Under the pieces are notes generated by a model. That model made no database searches. It was not told the origin of the DNA and saw only the letters and a program-made list of their open reading frames with translations. Shown here piece after piece: positions 9,053 through 17,537 of a DNA stretch of 46,446 nucleotides. The stretch covers positions 1-46,446 of the forward strand of contig NZ_BANU01000024.1 of the NCBI RefSeq assembly GCF_000333035.1, read 5' to 3'. The position numbers were made by a program, and so were the translations under genes. This DNA is from Gordonia sihwensis NBRC 108236. Its GTDB lineage: Bacteria; Actinomycetota; Actinomycetes; Mycobacteriales; Mycobacteriaceae. Within the stretch, counting starts at the first letter, position 1; every line of letters starts with the position of its first letter.

Positions 9053-10132
9053 TCAGCTGTTCGCGCCACGCGCCGCGACCGGCCACGATTCGAGTTCACC
9101 GTACGGGTCCGGACCGGCGAACAGTTCGTCGACCAGGTTCACCGCGGTACAGACGTGGTTGGGTATCACCCGCACCCGGTCGCCCACCTCGGGCACGACG
9201 GCAGCCGGTGGGAACTCGGCGACGGCATGATGCTCGGACAGCGAGACGAGACGGGCGTCGAGATGATCGGCGAGCCGGCCGAAACCGGTGGTCCAGCCGG
9301 GGCGGTCCGCCCCGAGGATCTTGCTGCCGGCGTCGAGCACCACCCGGGAGCCGGATGCGCTGACCACCGTGGACACCGCGGTCAGTGCGATGTCGTCGAT
9401 ACCGCAGCTGCCGAGTTCCAACTGCTGGGCGTCGTTGAAGACGTAAACGCCCGGACGCAACTCGGTGACCACGCCGGGATCGGCGAGTCGTGCGGTCGGC
9501 GTCGACCCTCCGCTCACCACGGAGACGTCGATACCGTTGTCGCGCAGAGCGTTCGCAGCGACGGCCAGGGATCGGGCCTCCTGCTCCGCGGCGTCGGCTC
9601 GCGCTGTGTCGAGTCCGTAGCCGTGGCCGGGGAAGGTGAAGACACCGGCCACGGTCAGTCCCGCGTCGCGAGCCGCGTCGGCGACCGAGACCACGCTATC
9701 GGCGGGTACACCGCTGCGGTGCATGCCCGAATCGATCTCCACGAGCACTCCGACGGGAGCGCCGCCGAGTCCTTCGGCGAGACGGCGCACGCCCTCGACG
9801 GAATCGGCACCGACGGTCAGCGTCACCCGACCGGCGAGTGCACGCAGGCGGCGGGCCTTGTCCTCCGACAACCACAGCGGATAGGCGACGAACAGATCGT
9901 CGAACCCGGCGTCGGCGAAGACCTCCGCCTCGCCGATCGTCGCGACGGTGAGTCCGACGGCACCGGCGGCGAGCTGCCGCTGCGCGACCCGAACGCACTT
10001 GTGCGTCTTGGCATGTGGTCGCAAGCGCACGCCGTGCCGTTCGGCCCACCCGGCCATCGCGGCGAGATTGCGGTCGAGGCGAGCGGGATCGACGTGCAGG
10101 AACGGAGTGTCGGGCATACCTGATGGTGGCAT
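9053..10132 (-). CDS. D-threonine aldolase/D-serine dehydratase-like PLP enzyme
   Basis: A 359-residue enzyme of the fold-type III (alanine racemase-like) PLP family. The N-terminal barrel carries the PLP lysine in LRPHAKTHK. A substrate and phosphate site (VEIDSGMHRSGV, SGGSTPTA) follows. The C-terminal D-serine-dehydratase-like domain contains HAVAEF and the metal-binding pair His/Cys in PNHVCTAVN. This matches D-threonine aldolase and related D-amino-acid deaminases or aldolases; the exact substrate cannot be read from sequence. ATG at 10132 was taken as the start, with ATG at 10117 (MPDTPFLHVD) as a plausible alternative. The upstream gene ends only 18 bp before, so co-transcription with the acyl-CoA reductase-like gene is likely. 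Confidence 0.85.
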   Translation of the reverse strand: MPPSGMPDTPFLHVDPARLDRNLAAMAGWAERHGVRLRPHAKTHKCVRVAQRQLAAGAVGLTVATIGEAEVFADAGFDDLFVAYPLWLSEDKARRLRALAGRVTLTVGADSVEGVRRLAEGLGGAPVGVLVEIDSGMHRSGVPADSVVSVADAARDAGLTVAGVFTFPGHGYGLDTARADAAEQEARSLAVAANALRDNGIDVSVVSGGSTPTARLADPGVVTELRPGVYVFNDAQQLELGSCGIDDIALTAVSTVVSASGSRVVLDAGSKILGADRPGWTTGFGRLADHLDARLVSLSEHHAVAEFPPAAVVPEVGDRVRVIPNHVCTAVNLVDELFAGPDPYGELESWPVAARGANS

Positions 10133-10150
10133 GGACGACGGCTTTCGTCG

Positions 10151-12070
10151 TCAGCCGGTGCGGCCGAGCGCGGCGTCGGACTCCTCATGCAGAAGGAAGT
10201 CCTGATGGAGCAGTCGGTTGGTGAGCCGCGGTGCGGCGTGATGACCGAAATCGATGAGGTCGCCGAGTAGCGTGTTCACCCGCTTGGGGCGCTCGACGAT
10301 CGCGTGCAGCACCCGGTGGGCGGCCTTGTCGACGCTCCAGATCCCCCGAGCGCTGTCGTAGGCGTTGGTCGGAACGATCATCCGCGTTCGGGTCAACGGG
10401 ATGCGCACATTGCTGAACGTGACGTGATCGGAGAGGGTCTCGGCACCGGTGGCGTCGCTGAACGCCTCCAGTGCGGCCTTCGACGCGGCGTACGCGCCGA
10501 ATCGCGGTGCGCGGCTTTGGACTTCGATCGAGGACACGTTGACGATGTGTCCGGACTGCCGCTCGATCATGTGCGGCAGCAGGGCGAGCGTGAGATAGAC
10601 GGCGCCGAAGTAGTTGACGGCCATCATCCGGTGATAGTCGTGCGACCTGGTCACCGCGTTCGCGGTCGCCCGTCGGATGGACCGGCCTGCGTTGTTGACC
10701 AGCACGTCCACATGGCCGTGCTCGCAGATCACCGACTTCACAAGGGTCTGCACCGCGGCCTCATCGGTGATGTCGACGGGATAGGCGTACGCGCGTCCGA
10801 CGGGCAGCCCGGGTTTGGGAACCTCCGCGTCGAGTTCGGCGGCGGTCTCGATCAGCCGATCGGCATCGCGGGCCACCAGGAAGACGTTGGCGCCGCGCCG
10901 CACGCACATGCGGGCGGTCGCGCGGCCGATTCCCGACGACGCCCCGGTGATCAAGATGTTCTTGCCGACCAGCGGGCCCCGCGAATCGTTGCGGCGGTGA
11001 CGGGCCGGATCGAGGTTCTCGTACCAGTACCGCCACAGTCGGGGTGCGTACTCGTCCAGATCGGGCAGTCTCACACCGAGCGTGTCGAGTTCGGCGGCGG
11101 TCGCGTCGCTGCGGAACACCACGGGAAGGGAGGCGACGTCGAGGATCGCGGGTGGGACGCCGGTCTGCTCGGCGATCAGGTCGCGGCCGGGCCGCAGCAG
11201 TCCGCGACCGATGGCGGCCAGCATCGGCCTCACCAGCCCCGAAGGCAGTGCGGTGAAGGCCCACGGTCCGTCGAAGGCCGGTGACAGGGCGTTGAACAGG
11301 TCGGTGATCGAGCGTGGGTCGGGGTCGGCGAGATGGAACACGAGCCCGCTCCGGCCGTCCTGCACATCGGTCAGCGCGACCATCGCCTCGGCGACGAAGT
11401 CGACGGGGACGACGTTGAGGGGCCCCGGATCGGGGATCGGCAGCGGCAGGAACGAGGGCAGCTGACTGAGCACGGCGAGGTGACCGAAGAAGTAGTAGGG
11501 GCCGTCGGCCCTGTCGACCTGTCCGGTGACGGAGTCTCCGACGACGGCCGACGGCCGATACACCCGCCAGCGCAGGCCCTCGGTCTCCCGCACGACGCGT
11601 TCGGCGTCGAACACGGTGCGGTGGCATTCGGTCGGCAGGCCTTGGCCGAGGTCGAAGTCGGTCTCGGTGAAGTCGCCGCGATGGTCGCCGGCCACCGCGA
11701 TCGAGGAGAGATGGTGCAGGAGCGCGCCGCGGGCGAGAGCGAACTCGGCGACCCTGCGGGTCCCGTCGACGTTGACCGCCCGCAGGTCGGCCTCCTCGGC
11801 GGTGAGGTCGTGCAGTGCGGCCAGGTGGATCACGTGGTCGACCTCGTCGACGTCGGAGCCGTGCAGGCCGAGGCCTTCGTGTGTGAGGTCGCCGGCGACG
11901 GCGACGACGCGGTCGCCGCCGTCGATCCTCTCCATGGCGGCGGCGAATCGCTGCAGTGATCCGGTGCGCACGAGCGCGTACACCCGGGCCTGCTCGTCGC
12001 GGGCCAGCAGGCGCGCGACGACTCGACGGCCGATGAAGCCGCTGCCGCCGGTCACGAAATAGCTCGTCAC
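10151..12070 (-). CDS. AcrA1-like double-SDR acyl-CoA reductase, N-terminal active site lost
   Basis: A 639-residue fusion of two short-chain dehydrogenase domains, like mycobacterial AcrA1 (Rv3391) and two-domain fatty acyl-CoA reductases. The N-terminal extended SDR (about 1-350) keeps the nucleotide loop TGGSGFIG and the SSIAVAG strand. Where the catalytic YxxxK should be it reads CHRTV (C149, V153), so both catalytic residues are replaced. The C-terminal classical SDR (about 365-600) is intact, with TGASSGIG, NNAG, SSIEVQS and YAASK. By analogy with two-domain enzymes, the C-terminal domain would make fatty aldehyde from acyl-CoA and the N-terminal domain would reduce it to alcohol, so this protein may release aldehyde. 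It is divergent from dnaE2. The family is secure; the activity is inferred. Confidence 0.88.
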   Translation of the reverse strand: MTSYFVTGGSGFIGRRVVARLLARDEQARVYALVRTGSLQRFAAAMERIDGGDRVVAVAGDLTHEGLGLHGSDVDEVDHVIHLAALHDLTAEEADLRAVNVDGTRRVAEFALARGALLHHLSSIAVAGDHRGDFTETDFDLGQGLPTECHRTVFDAERVVRETEGLRWRVYRPSAVVGDSVTGQVDRADGPYYFFGHLAVLSQLPSFLPLPIPDPGPLNVVPVDFVAEAMVALTDVQDGRSGLVFHLADPDPRSITDLFNALSPAFDGPWAFTALPSGLVRPMLAAIGRGLLRPGRDLIAEQTGVPPAILDVASLPVVFRSDATAAELDTLGVRLPDLDEYAPRLWRYWYENLDPARHRRNDSRGPLVGKNILITGASSGIGRATARMCVRRGANVFLVARDADRLIETAAELDAEVPKPGLPVGRAYAYPVDITDEAAVQTLVKSVICEHGHVDVLVNNAGRSIRRATANAVTRSHDYHRMMAVNYFGAVYLTLALLPHMIERQSGHIVNVSSIEVQSRAPRFGAYAASKAALEAFSDATGAETLSDHVTFSNVRIPLTRTRMIVPTNAYDSARGIWSVDKAAHRVLHAIVERPKRVNTLLGDLIDFGHHAAPRLTNRLLHQDFLLHEESDAALGRTG

Positions 12071-12190
12071 CGGCCCAGAGTCTCACAGAGAGATACCGAT
12101 GTGAATGATTGACAGCGGTAATTCGTGCGTCGGTCCGGTCTCTGGCACGCGTTTGGGGTGTGGCCGGGGCGGGCCACGGCAAGGCAGATA

Positions 12191-12206
12191 TCGAACATAT
12201 GTTCTA
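12191..12206. promoter_or_regulatory. LexA (SOS) box of dnaE2
   Basis: TCGAACATATGTTCTA differs from the mycobacterial SOS consensus at one of 12 positions. It overlaps a -10-like TATCAT (12205-12210). The predicted transcription start falls at about 12217, the GTG start of dnaE2, so the mRNA is probably leaderless. It lies in the 146 bp between dnaE2 and the divergent AcrA1-like gene. Confidence 0.9.
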
Positions 12207-12216
12207 TCATCGGTGT

Positions 12217-15200
12217 GTGGGATGGAACAACGGGCCTCCGACCTGGTCGGAGATGGAGCGAGTGCTGTCGGGGCGTGCGCCTGCGCGCGGCGACCGGCTC
12301 GGTGAGACGTTTCCGCCCACGTTCAACGGCGCGGGGCCGCCGGGGGACGGCGGCGATTCGCCGGCATGGTCGCGTAAGCGGGGCCCGTACCAGGCCACCG
12401 ACATCGAGTTCGGCGCATCGACGGTGCCGTACGCCGAGTTGCACGCGCACAGTGCCTACAGCTTCCTCGACGGCGCGTCGATGCCCGAGGCCATGGTCGA
12501 GGAGGCGCAGCGGCTGGGGCTGCGCGGGCTCGCGCTGACCGATCACGACGGCTTCTACGGTGTCGTCCGATTCGCCGAAGCGGCCCGCGAGTTCGGCATG
12601 CCGACGGTGTTCGGCGCCGAACTCTCGCTGCAGCGAGACAGTGCCCGCGCCGGTGCGGTGGACCCGCCGGGGGAGCACCTGTTGGTCCTCGCACGCCGCG
12701 CCGAGGGCTACCGCCGGCTCTCCCGCGTCATCGCCGACGCGCATATGAGCGGTGGCGAGAAGGGGCTGTTGCGCTACGATGCCGACGCGATCACCGAGTA
12801 CGCCGCCGACGGCGACTGGCTGGTTCTGACCGGGTGCCGCAAGGGTGCGGTGCGCCGGGCGCTCGACCGCGGCGGCCGGCGGGCCGCCGACACCGCGCTC
12901 GGGACGATGATCGACCGTTTCGGGGCCGGGAACATCGCCGTCGAGCTGAGCCCCGGTGCCGGGTCGGACGACGACGAACGCAATGCGATTCTGGCGTCAC
13001 TGGCCGCATCCCATCGGGTGCCGACAGTCGCGACCACCGGCGCGCACTTCGCCGCGCCGGAGAACGGCCGACTCGCGACGGCGATGGCGGCGGTGCGCGC
13101 CCGGACCGATATCGCGACCATCGACGGCTGGATGCCCGGGGTGGGCGGGGCGCACCTGCGCAGCGGAGACGAGATGCTCCGGCTGATGCCCGCCCACCGT
13201 GAAGCCATCGACAACGCCGTCGCCTTCGCGGAGGAATGCGCCTTCTCGCTCGGGCTGATCGCCCCGAACCTGCCGCCCTTCGCCGTCCCCGACGGCCACA
13301 CCGAGGCCAGTTGGCTCCGCGCACTCACCGAACGGGGAGCCCGCGAGCGTTACGGCACCAGGGATCAGCGTCCCGACGCGTACCGGCAGATCGACCACGA
13401 GCTGGCGATCATCGAGACGCTGACCTTCCCCGGCTACTTCCTCGTGGTGCACGACATCGTCTCGTTCTGCAAGGACAACGACATCCTGTGTCAGGGCCGG
13501 GGCAGCGCGGCGAACTCGGCGGTCTGCTACGCGCTCGGGATCACCAACGTCGACCCGGTCGCCAACCATCTGCTGTTCGAGCGATTCCTCTCACCCGAGC
13601 GGGACGGTCCGCCGGACATCGACGTCGACATCGAGTCCGACCGCCGTGAGGAGGCGATCCAGCACGTCTACGCCAAGCACGGGCGCAGTCACAGCGCACA
13701 GGTCACCAATGTCATCACCTACCGCGGGCGGTCGGCCGTGCGCGATATGGCCCGGGCGCTCGGGTACGCCCCCGGACAGCAGGACGCCTGGAGCAAGATC
13801 CCCGACTCCGCGCCCGACGACGTCCGCGAGCTCGCCGCGCAGATCTCCTCGCTGCCGAGACATCTGGGGATTCACTCGGGCGGAATGGTGATCTGCGACA
13901 GGCCGATCGCCGACGTCTGCCCCACCGAATGGGCCCGGATGGAGAATCGCAGCATCCTGCAGTGGGACAAGGACGACTGCGCGGCGGTCGGCTTGGTGAA
14001 GTTCGATCTGCTGGGCCTGGGCATGCTGTCGGCACTGCACTACATGATCGATCTCGTCGCCGAGCACAAGGGCGTGCGGGTGGATCTGGCACGGCTCGAC
14101 CTGGCCGAGGAGGCCGTCTACGACATGCTGTGCCGCGCCGATTCGGTCGGCGTCTTCCAGGTGGAGTCACGGGCGCAGATGGCGACCCTGCCGCGGCTGA
14201 AGCCGCGGAACTTCTACGACCTCGTCGTTGAGGTGGCGTTGATCCGGCCGGGGCCGATCCAGGGCGGTTCGGTGCATCCGTACATCCGCCGGCGCAACGG
14301 GCTGGAGGAGCCGCACTGCGATCATCCGTCGATGGAGGACGCACTCGGGCGCACCCTCGGCATTCCACTGTTCCAGGAGCAGCTGATGCAGGTGGCGCGC
14401 GATGTCGCGGGTTTCGGCGCCGCGGAGGCCGACCAGTTGCGTCGTGCGATGGGATCCAAACGGTCGCCGGAGAAGATGCAGCGGCTCCGCACACGGTTCT
14501 ACGACGGGATGCGCGAGAGACACGGCATCACCGGCGACCTCGCCGACCGCATCTACGAGAAGATGGCAGCGTTCGCGAATTTCGGTTTCCCGGAGAGTCA
14601 TTCGCAGAGTTTCGCGTCGCTGGTCTTCTACTCCGCGTGGTTCAAACTCCATCACCCGGCGGCGTTCTGCGCGGCGCTGCTGCGCGCCCAGCCGATGGGC
14701 TTCTACTCGCCGCAGTCGCTGGTCGCCGATGCCCGGCGGCACGGCGTCCAGGTGCACCGACCGGATGTGAACTCCTCGCTCTCCCACGCGAGTCTGGAGA
14801 ACGACGGGCTCGACGTGCGGATCGGCCTGAGTGCGGTGCGCGGACTGTCCGACGACCTCGCGACGAGGATCGTCGAGGAGCGGACCTCCGGCGGTCCGTT
14901 CGTCTCGGTGGCGGATCTGTCCCGGCGTGTGAATGCGACGACGGCGCAGCTGGAGGCTCTCGCGACCGCGGGCGCGTTCGAGAGCCTCGGTCTGGATCGC
15001 AGACAGGCGCTGTGGGAGGCCGGTGCCGCCTCGGGACTGCGCGACGACCAGCTCGACGTGCCGCCACCGCGGGCGACCCCGACGCTGCCCGGCATGTCGG
15101 AGGTGGAACTCACGGCCGTCGACGCGCTCTCCACCGGCATCTCACCCAAGTCCTATCCCACCGAATACCTGCGGCCCCGGCTCGATGCGATGGGTGTGGT

Positions 15201-15507
15201 CCCGGCCGCCCGGCTGCTGTCGGTGGCCGACGGCAGCCGGGTGCTGGTCGGGGGAGCGGTGACGCATCGGCAGCGGCCGGCCACCGCTTCGGGTGTCACG
15301 TTCGTGAACCTCGAAGACGAGACCGGCATGGTGAACGTGGTGTGTTCGGTGGGGTTGTGGGCACGCTATCGGTCACTGGCGCAGACGGCGTCGGCGTTGC
15401 TGATCCGGGGCCGGGTGCAGAACGCGGAGGGAGCGGTGACCGTCGTCGCCGATCGGCTGCAGCGACTGGATCTGAAAGTGGGAACGCGGTCTCGGGACTG
15501 GTGCTGA
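12217..15507 (+). CDS. dnaE2: error-prone DNA polymerase III alpha subunit DnaE2
   Basis: A 1096-residue C-family polymerase of the DnaE2 type, the catalytic subunit of the SOS mutasome. It has an N-terminal PHP domain (ELHAHSAYSFLDGAS, TDHDGFYG), a polymerase core with GRGSAANS and the catalytic aspartates in PDIDVDIES (near 13610-13640), the LPRHLGIHSGGMVI and SVGVFQVESRAQM blocks, the FANFGFPESH finger region, and a C-terminal OB fold (TFVNLEDETGMVNVVC). GTG at 12217 gives VGWNNGPPTWSEMERVL, matching the usual DnaE2 N-terminus. An upstream ATG at 12109 would place the LexA box inside the coding sequence and is rejected. The polymerase is complete and should work with ImuA' and ImuB encoded 3 kb upstream. 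Confidence 0.97.
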   Translation: MGWNNGPPTWSEMERVLSGRAPARGDRLGETFPPTFNGAGPPGDGGDSPAWSRKRGPYQATDIEFGASTVPYAELHAHSAYSFLDGASMPEAMVEEAQRLGLRGLALTDHDGFYGVVRFAEAAREFGMPTVFGAELSLQRDSARAGAVDPPGEHLLVLARRAEGYRRLSRVIADAHMSGGEKGLLRYDADAITEYAADGDWLVLTGCRKGAVRRALDRGGRRAADTALGTMIDRFGAGNIAVELSPGAGSDDDERNAILASLAASHRVPTVATTGAHFAAPENGRLATAMAAVRARTDIATIDGWMPGVGGAHLRSGDEMLRLMPAHREAIDNAVAFAEECAFSLGLIAPNLPPFAVPDGHTEASWLRALTERGARERYGTRDQRPDAYRQIDHELAIIETLTFPGYFLVVHDIVSFCKDNDILCQGRGSAANSAVCYALGITNVDPVANHLLFERFLSPERDGPPDIDVDIESDRREEAIQHVYAKHGRSHSAQVTNVITYRGRSAVRDMARALGYAPGQQDAWSKIPDSAPDDVRELAAQISSLPRHLGIHSGGMVICDRPIADVCPTEWARMENRSILQWDKDDCAAVGLVKFDLLGLGMLSALHYMIDLVAEHKGVRVDLARLDLAEEAVYDMLCRADSVGVFQVESRAQMATLPRLKPRNFYDLVVEVALIRPGPIQGGSVHPYIRRRNGLEEPHCDHPSMEDALGRTLGIPLFQEQLMQVARDVAGFGAAEADQLRRAMGSKRSPEKMQRLRTRFYDGMRERHGITGDLADRIYEKMAAFANFGFPESHSQSFASLVFYSAWFKLHHPAAFCAALLRAQPMGFYSPQSLVADARRHGVQVHRPDVNSSLSHASLENDGLDVRIGLSAVRGLSDDLATRIVEERTSGGPFVSVADLSRRVNATTAQLEALATAGAFESLGLDRRQALWEAGAASGLRDDQLDVPPPRATPTLPGMSEVELTAVDALSTGISPKSYPTEYLRPRLDAMGVVPAARLLSVADGSRVLVGGAVTHRQRPATASGVTFVNLEDETGMVNVVCSVGLWARYRSLAQTASALLIRGRVQNAEGAVTVVADRLQRLDLKVGTRSRDWC

Positions 15508-15582
15508 CGACTCGCCGCACCACCGGCCGAATCGGGATATCGTCGCGGTGACGACGGAGGCGCACAGAGAGCGGGGAGACGC

Positions 15583-16332
15583 ATGGAGGTCGTGATCGTC
15601 GATCGTCCGGAGCTGGTGATGGCCGACATCATCGCCGAGGCGATCGAAGGCGGTGCATCGACGCTCGGCCTCGCGACCGGATCGTCGCCGCTGGCCACCT
15701 ACACCGAGCTGATCCGCAGGCACCGCGAGAACGGGCTGTCGTTCGCGGGCGTCGACGCGGTACTGCTCGACGAGTACGTCGGGCTTCCGCCCACGCACCC
15801 GGAGTCGTACGCCCGGTTCATCCGCGACAACTTCACCGATCACATCGACATCGGCACGGTGCACTCGCCGGACGGCATGGCTCCCGATTTCAAGGCCGCC
15901 GCCGAAGCCTACGACGCGCTCATCGGCCGCCTCGGCCCGGTGGACGTGCAGATCCTCGGCATCGGCAGCAATGGGCACATCGGATTCAACGAACCGTCGT
16001 CGTCACTGACCTCACGCACCCGGATCAAGACGCTGACCGAGAAGACCAGGCAGGACAATGCCCGATTCTTCGACTCGTTCGACGAAGTGCCGATGCACGT
16101 GATCACCCAGGGGCTCGGCACCATCTGCGATGCCGAACGGCTCGCGCTGGTCGCCACCGGCGAGGGCAAGGCGGACGCGATCGCGGCGGCGGTGGAGGGA
16201 CCGCTGTCGGCGTCGTGCCCGGCATCGATCCTCCAGTGGCATCGTCACGCGACGGTGGTGATCGATCCCGCGGCCGCGAGCAAGCTGGCCGACGCCGACT
16301 ACTACAAGTACGTCTACGCCCACAAGCCTTAG
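15583..16332 (+). CDS. nagB: glucosamine-6-phosphate deaminase
   Basis: A 249-residue NagB that converts glucosamine-6-phosphate to fructose-6-phosphate and ammonia, linking amino-sugar breakdown to glycolysis. Motifs include the phosphate-binding GLATGSSPL, the general-base region LDEYVGLP, and ILGIGSNGHIGFNEP with the catalytic His. The start ATG has GGGGAGACGC upstream. No nagA or transporter adjoins it, so it is a solo gene here. It converges on the citrate synthase gene, with a 4-bp overlap of the 3' ends. Confidence 0.95.
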   Translation: MEVVIVDRPELVMADIIAEAIEGGASTLGLATGSSPLATYTELIRRHRENGLSFAGVDAVLLDEYVGLPPTHPESYARFIRDNFTDHIDIGTVHSPDGMAPDFKAAAEAYDALIGRLGPVDVQILGIGSNGHIGFNEPSSSLTSRTRIKTLTEKTRQDNARFFDSFDEVPMHVITQGLGTICDAERLALVATGEGKADAIAAAVEGPLSASCPASILQWHRHATVVIDPAAASKLADADYYKYVYAHKP

Positions 16333-17483
16333 GCGTCCGCAGTGGTTCGCGAACTCGCGGTGCGGCTCGGCTCCGGTCCCACGTAGCGGGCCACCGGACG
16401 GATGATCTTGCGCTCGGCGGCCTGTTCGAGGATGTTCGCGGTCCAGCCGACGATTCGCGCGACGCCGAAGGTCGGCGTGAACATCTCCGGCGGCAGACCG
16501 ACCTCGCTCATCAGCACACCGGCGTAGAACTCGACGTTCGCGTACAGTCGCCGACCGGGCTTGAATTCGTTGATCGCGGTTTCGATCTCGGCCTCCACCG
16601 CGGCCGCCTGCCGGACCAGGGGTGAGTCGTAGCGCGTGGTGACCACCTCTTTCAGCAGTTCGGCGCGGGGGTCGTGCGTGCGGTAGACGGCATGACCGAA
16701 GCCCATGATGACCTCGCCGCCGGCCACCTTTCCCCGCACCCAGTCCCGGGTGTTCGACGGATCGCCGATCTCCTCGAGCGCCGCCAGCGCCCGTCCGGGC
16801 GCGCCGCCGTGCAGCGGGCCGAGAAACGCACCGAGCGCGCCCAGGATCGACGAGGTCATGTCCGACCCCGATGAGGCGACCACACGCCCGGCGAACGTCG
16901 AGGCGTTGAAGCCGTGGTCGATGGTGGTCACGAGGTAGGTCTGCAGGGCGCTGACGGCGTCGTCGGTGGTGTTCCCGGTCGCCATCCGCAGGTAGTCGGC
17001 CGCGTGTCCGGCGGCGGGGTCGGCGTCGACGACGTCGAGTCCGCGCGCGAGCCGGTGCGCGGCGGCGATCACGGTGGGAGCGATGGCCGCGTAGCGCAGC
17101 GCGGCGTGTATGCGGTCGGCTTCGGGCAGGTCGAACAGCGGGCGTTCGGTGATCCCCGCCGTCGCCAGTGCCACGCGCAATGCCGCCAACGGCTCCACAT
17201 CGGGGGTGACGACGCTGCGCAGCAGATCGACGGTGGTGCCGTCGAGGACGCGGAGTTCACCGATGCGGCGCGCGAACCGCTCCGACGCCGCCGCGTCGGG
17301 AAGCTCGCCGTAGATCATCAGATGCCAGACGTCCTCGAAGCGCGCCGTGCGCGCCAGCTCCGTCGCGTCGTACTGCCGGTAGTGGTAGAAGCCCTCCTCG
17401 CCGCGCACGTCGCCGATGGCCGTGTCGGTGACGATCACATTCTTCAGTCCGCGGGGAACGGTGATGGGCGTGCTCTGAGTCAT
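16329..17483 (-). CDS. citrate synthase (citrate/2-methylcitrate synthase family)
   Basis: A 384-residue citrate synthase of the compact actinobacterial type. It condenses acetyl-CoA (or propionyl-CoA) with oxaloacetate. Hallmarks are GLKNVIVTDTAIGDVRGEEG at the N-terminus, the catalytic His in GPLHGGAP, the second His in GFGHAVYRTHDPRAE, and the acidic residue region NVEFYAGVL. ATG at 17483 (MTQSTPITVP) is chosen because the family fold starts there; longer readings enter the divergent gene. It diverges from a helix-turn-helix/citrate synthase fusion, with a palindrome cluster in the 54-bp gap, so its expression probably depends on that protein. Citrate and methylcitrate activities cannot be told apart by eye. 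Confidence 0.9.
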   Translation of the reverse strand: MTQSTPITVPRGLKNVIVTDTAIGDVRGEEGFYHYRQYDATELARTARFEDVWHLMIYGELPDAAASERFARRIGELRVLDGTTVDLLRSVVTPDVEPLAALRVALATAGITERPLFDLPEADRIHAALRYAAIAPTVIAAAHRLARGLDVVDADPAAGHAADYLRMATGNTTDDAVSALQTYLVTTIDHGFNASTFAGRVVASSGSDMTSSILGALGAFLGPLHGGAPGRALAALEEIGDPSNTRDWVRGKVAGGEVIMGFGHAVYRTHDPRAELLKEVVTTRYDSPLVRQAAAVEAEIETAINEFKPGRRLYANVEFYAGVLMSEVGLPPEMFTPTFGVARIVGWTANILEQAAERKIIRPVARYVGPEPSRTASSRTTADA

Positions 17484-17502
17484 GCGGCCGAGTCTGCGCC
17501 CA

Positions 17503-17534
17503 TTGATCAACATCTGCAATGTTGATTGAATCAA
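17503..17534. promoter_or_regulatory. overlapping palindromes between the two citrate synthase genes
   Basis: Three overlapping dyads lie here: TTGATCAA (17503-17510); an 8-bp inverted repeat ATCAACAT (17506-17513) and ATGTTGAT (17519-17526) with a 5-bp spacer; and TTGATTGAATCAA (17522-17534). The half-site GTTGAT/ATCAAC occurs three times. The array sits between the divergent starts and abuts the GTG at 17538, so it is a likely operator for the helix-turn-helix citrate synthase protein. Confidence 0.65.
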
Positions 17535-17537
17535 CCC

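Noticed and set aside
12109..12216. Upstream extension of dnaE2 to an ATG at 12109
   Set aside because: It would place the SOS box and -10 inside the coding region; GTG at 12217 matches the usual DnaE2 N-terminus.
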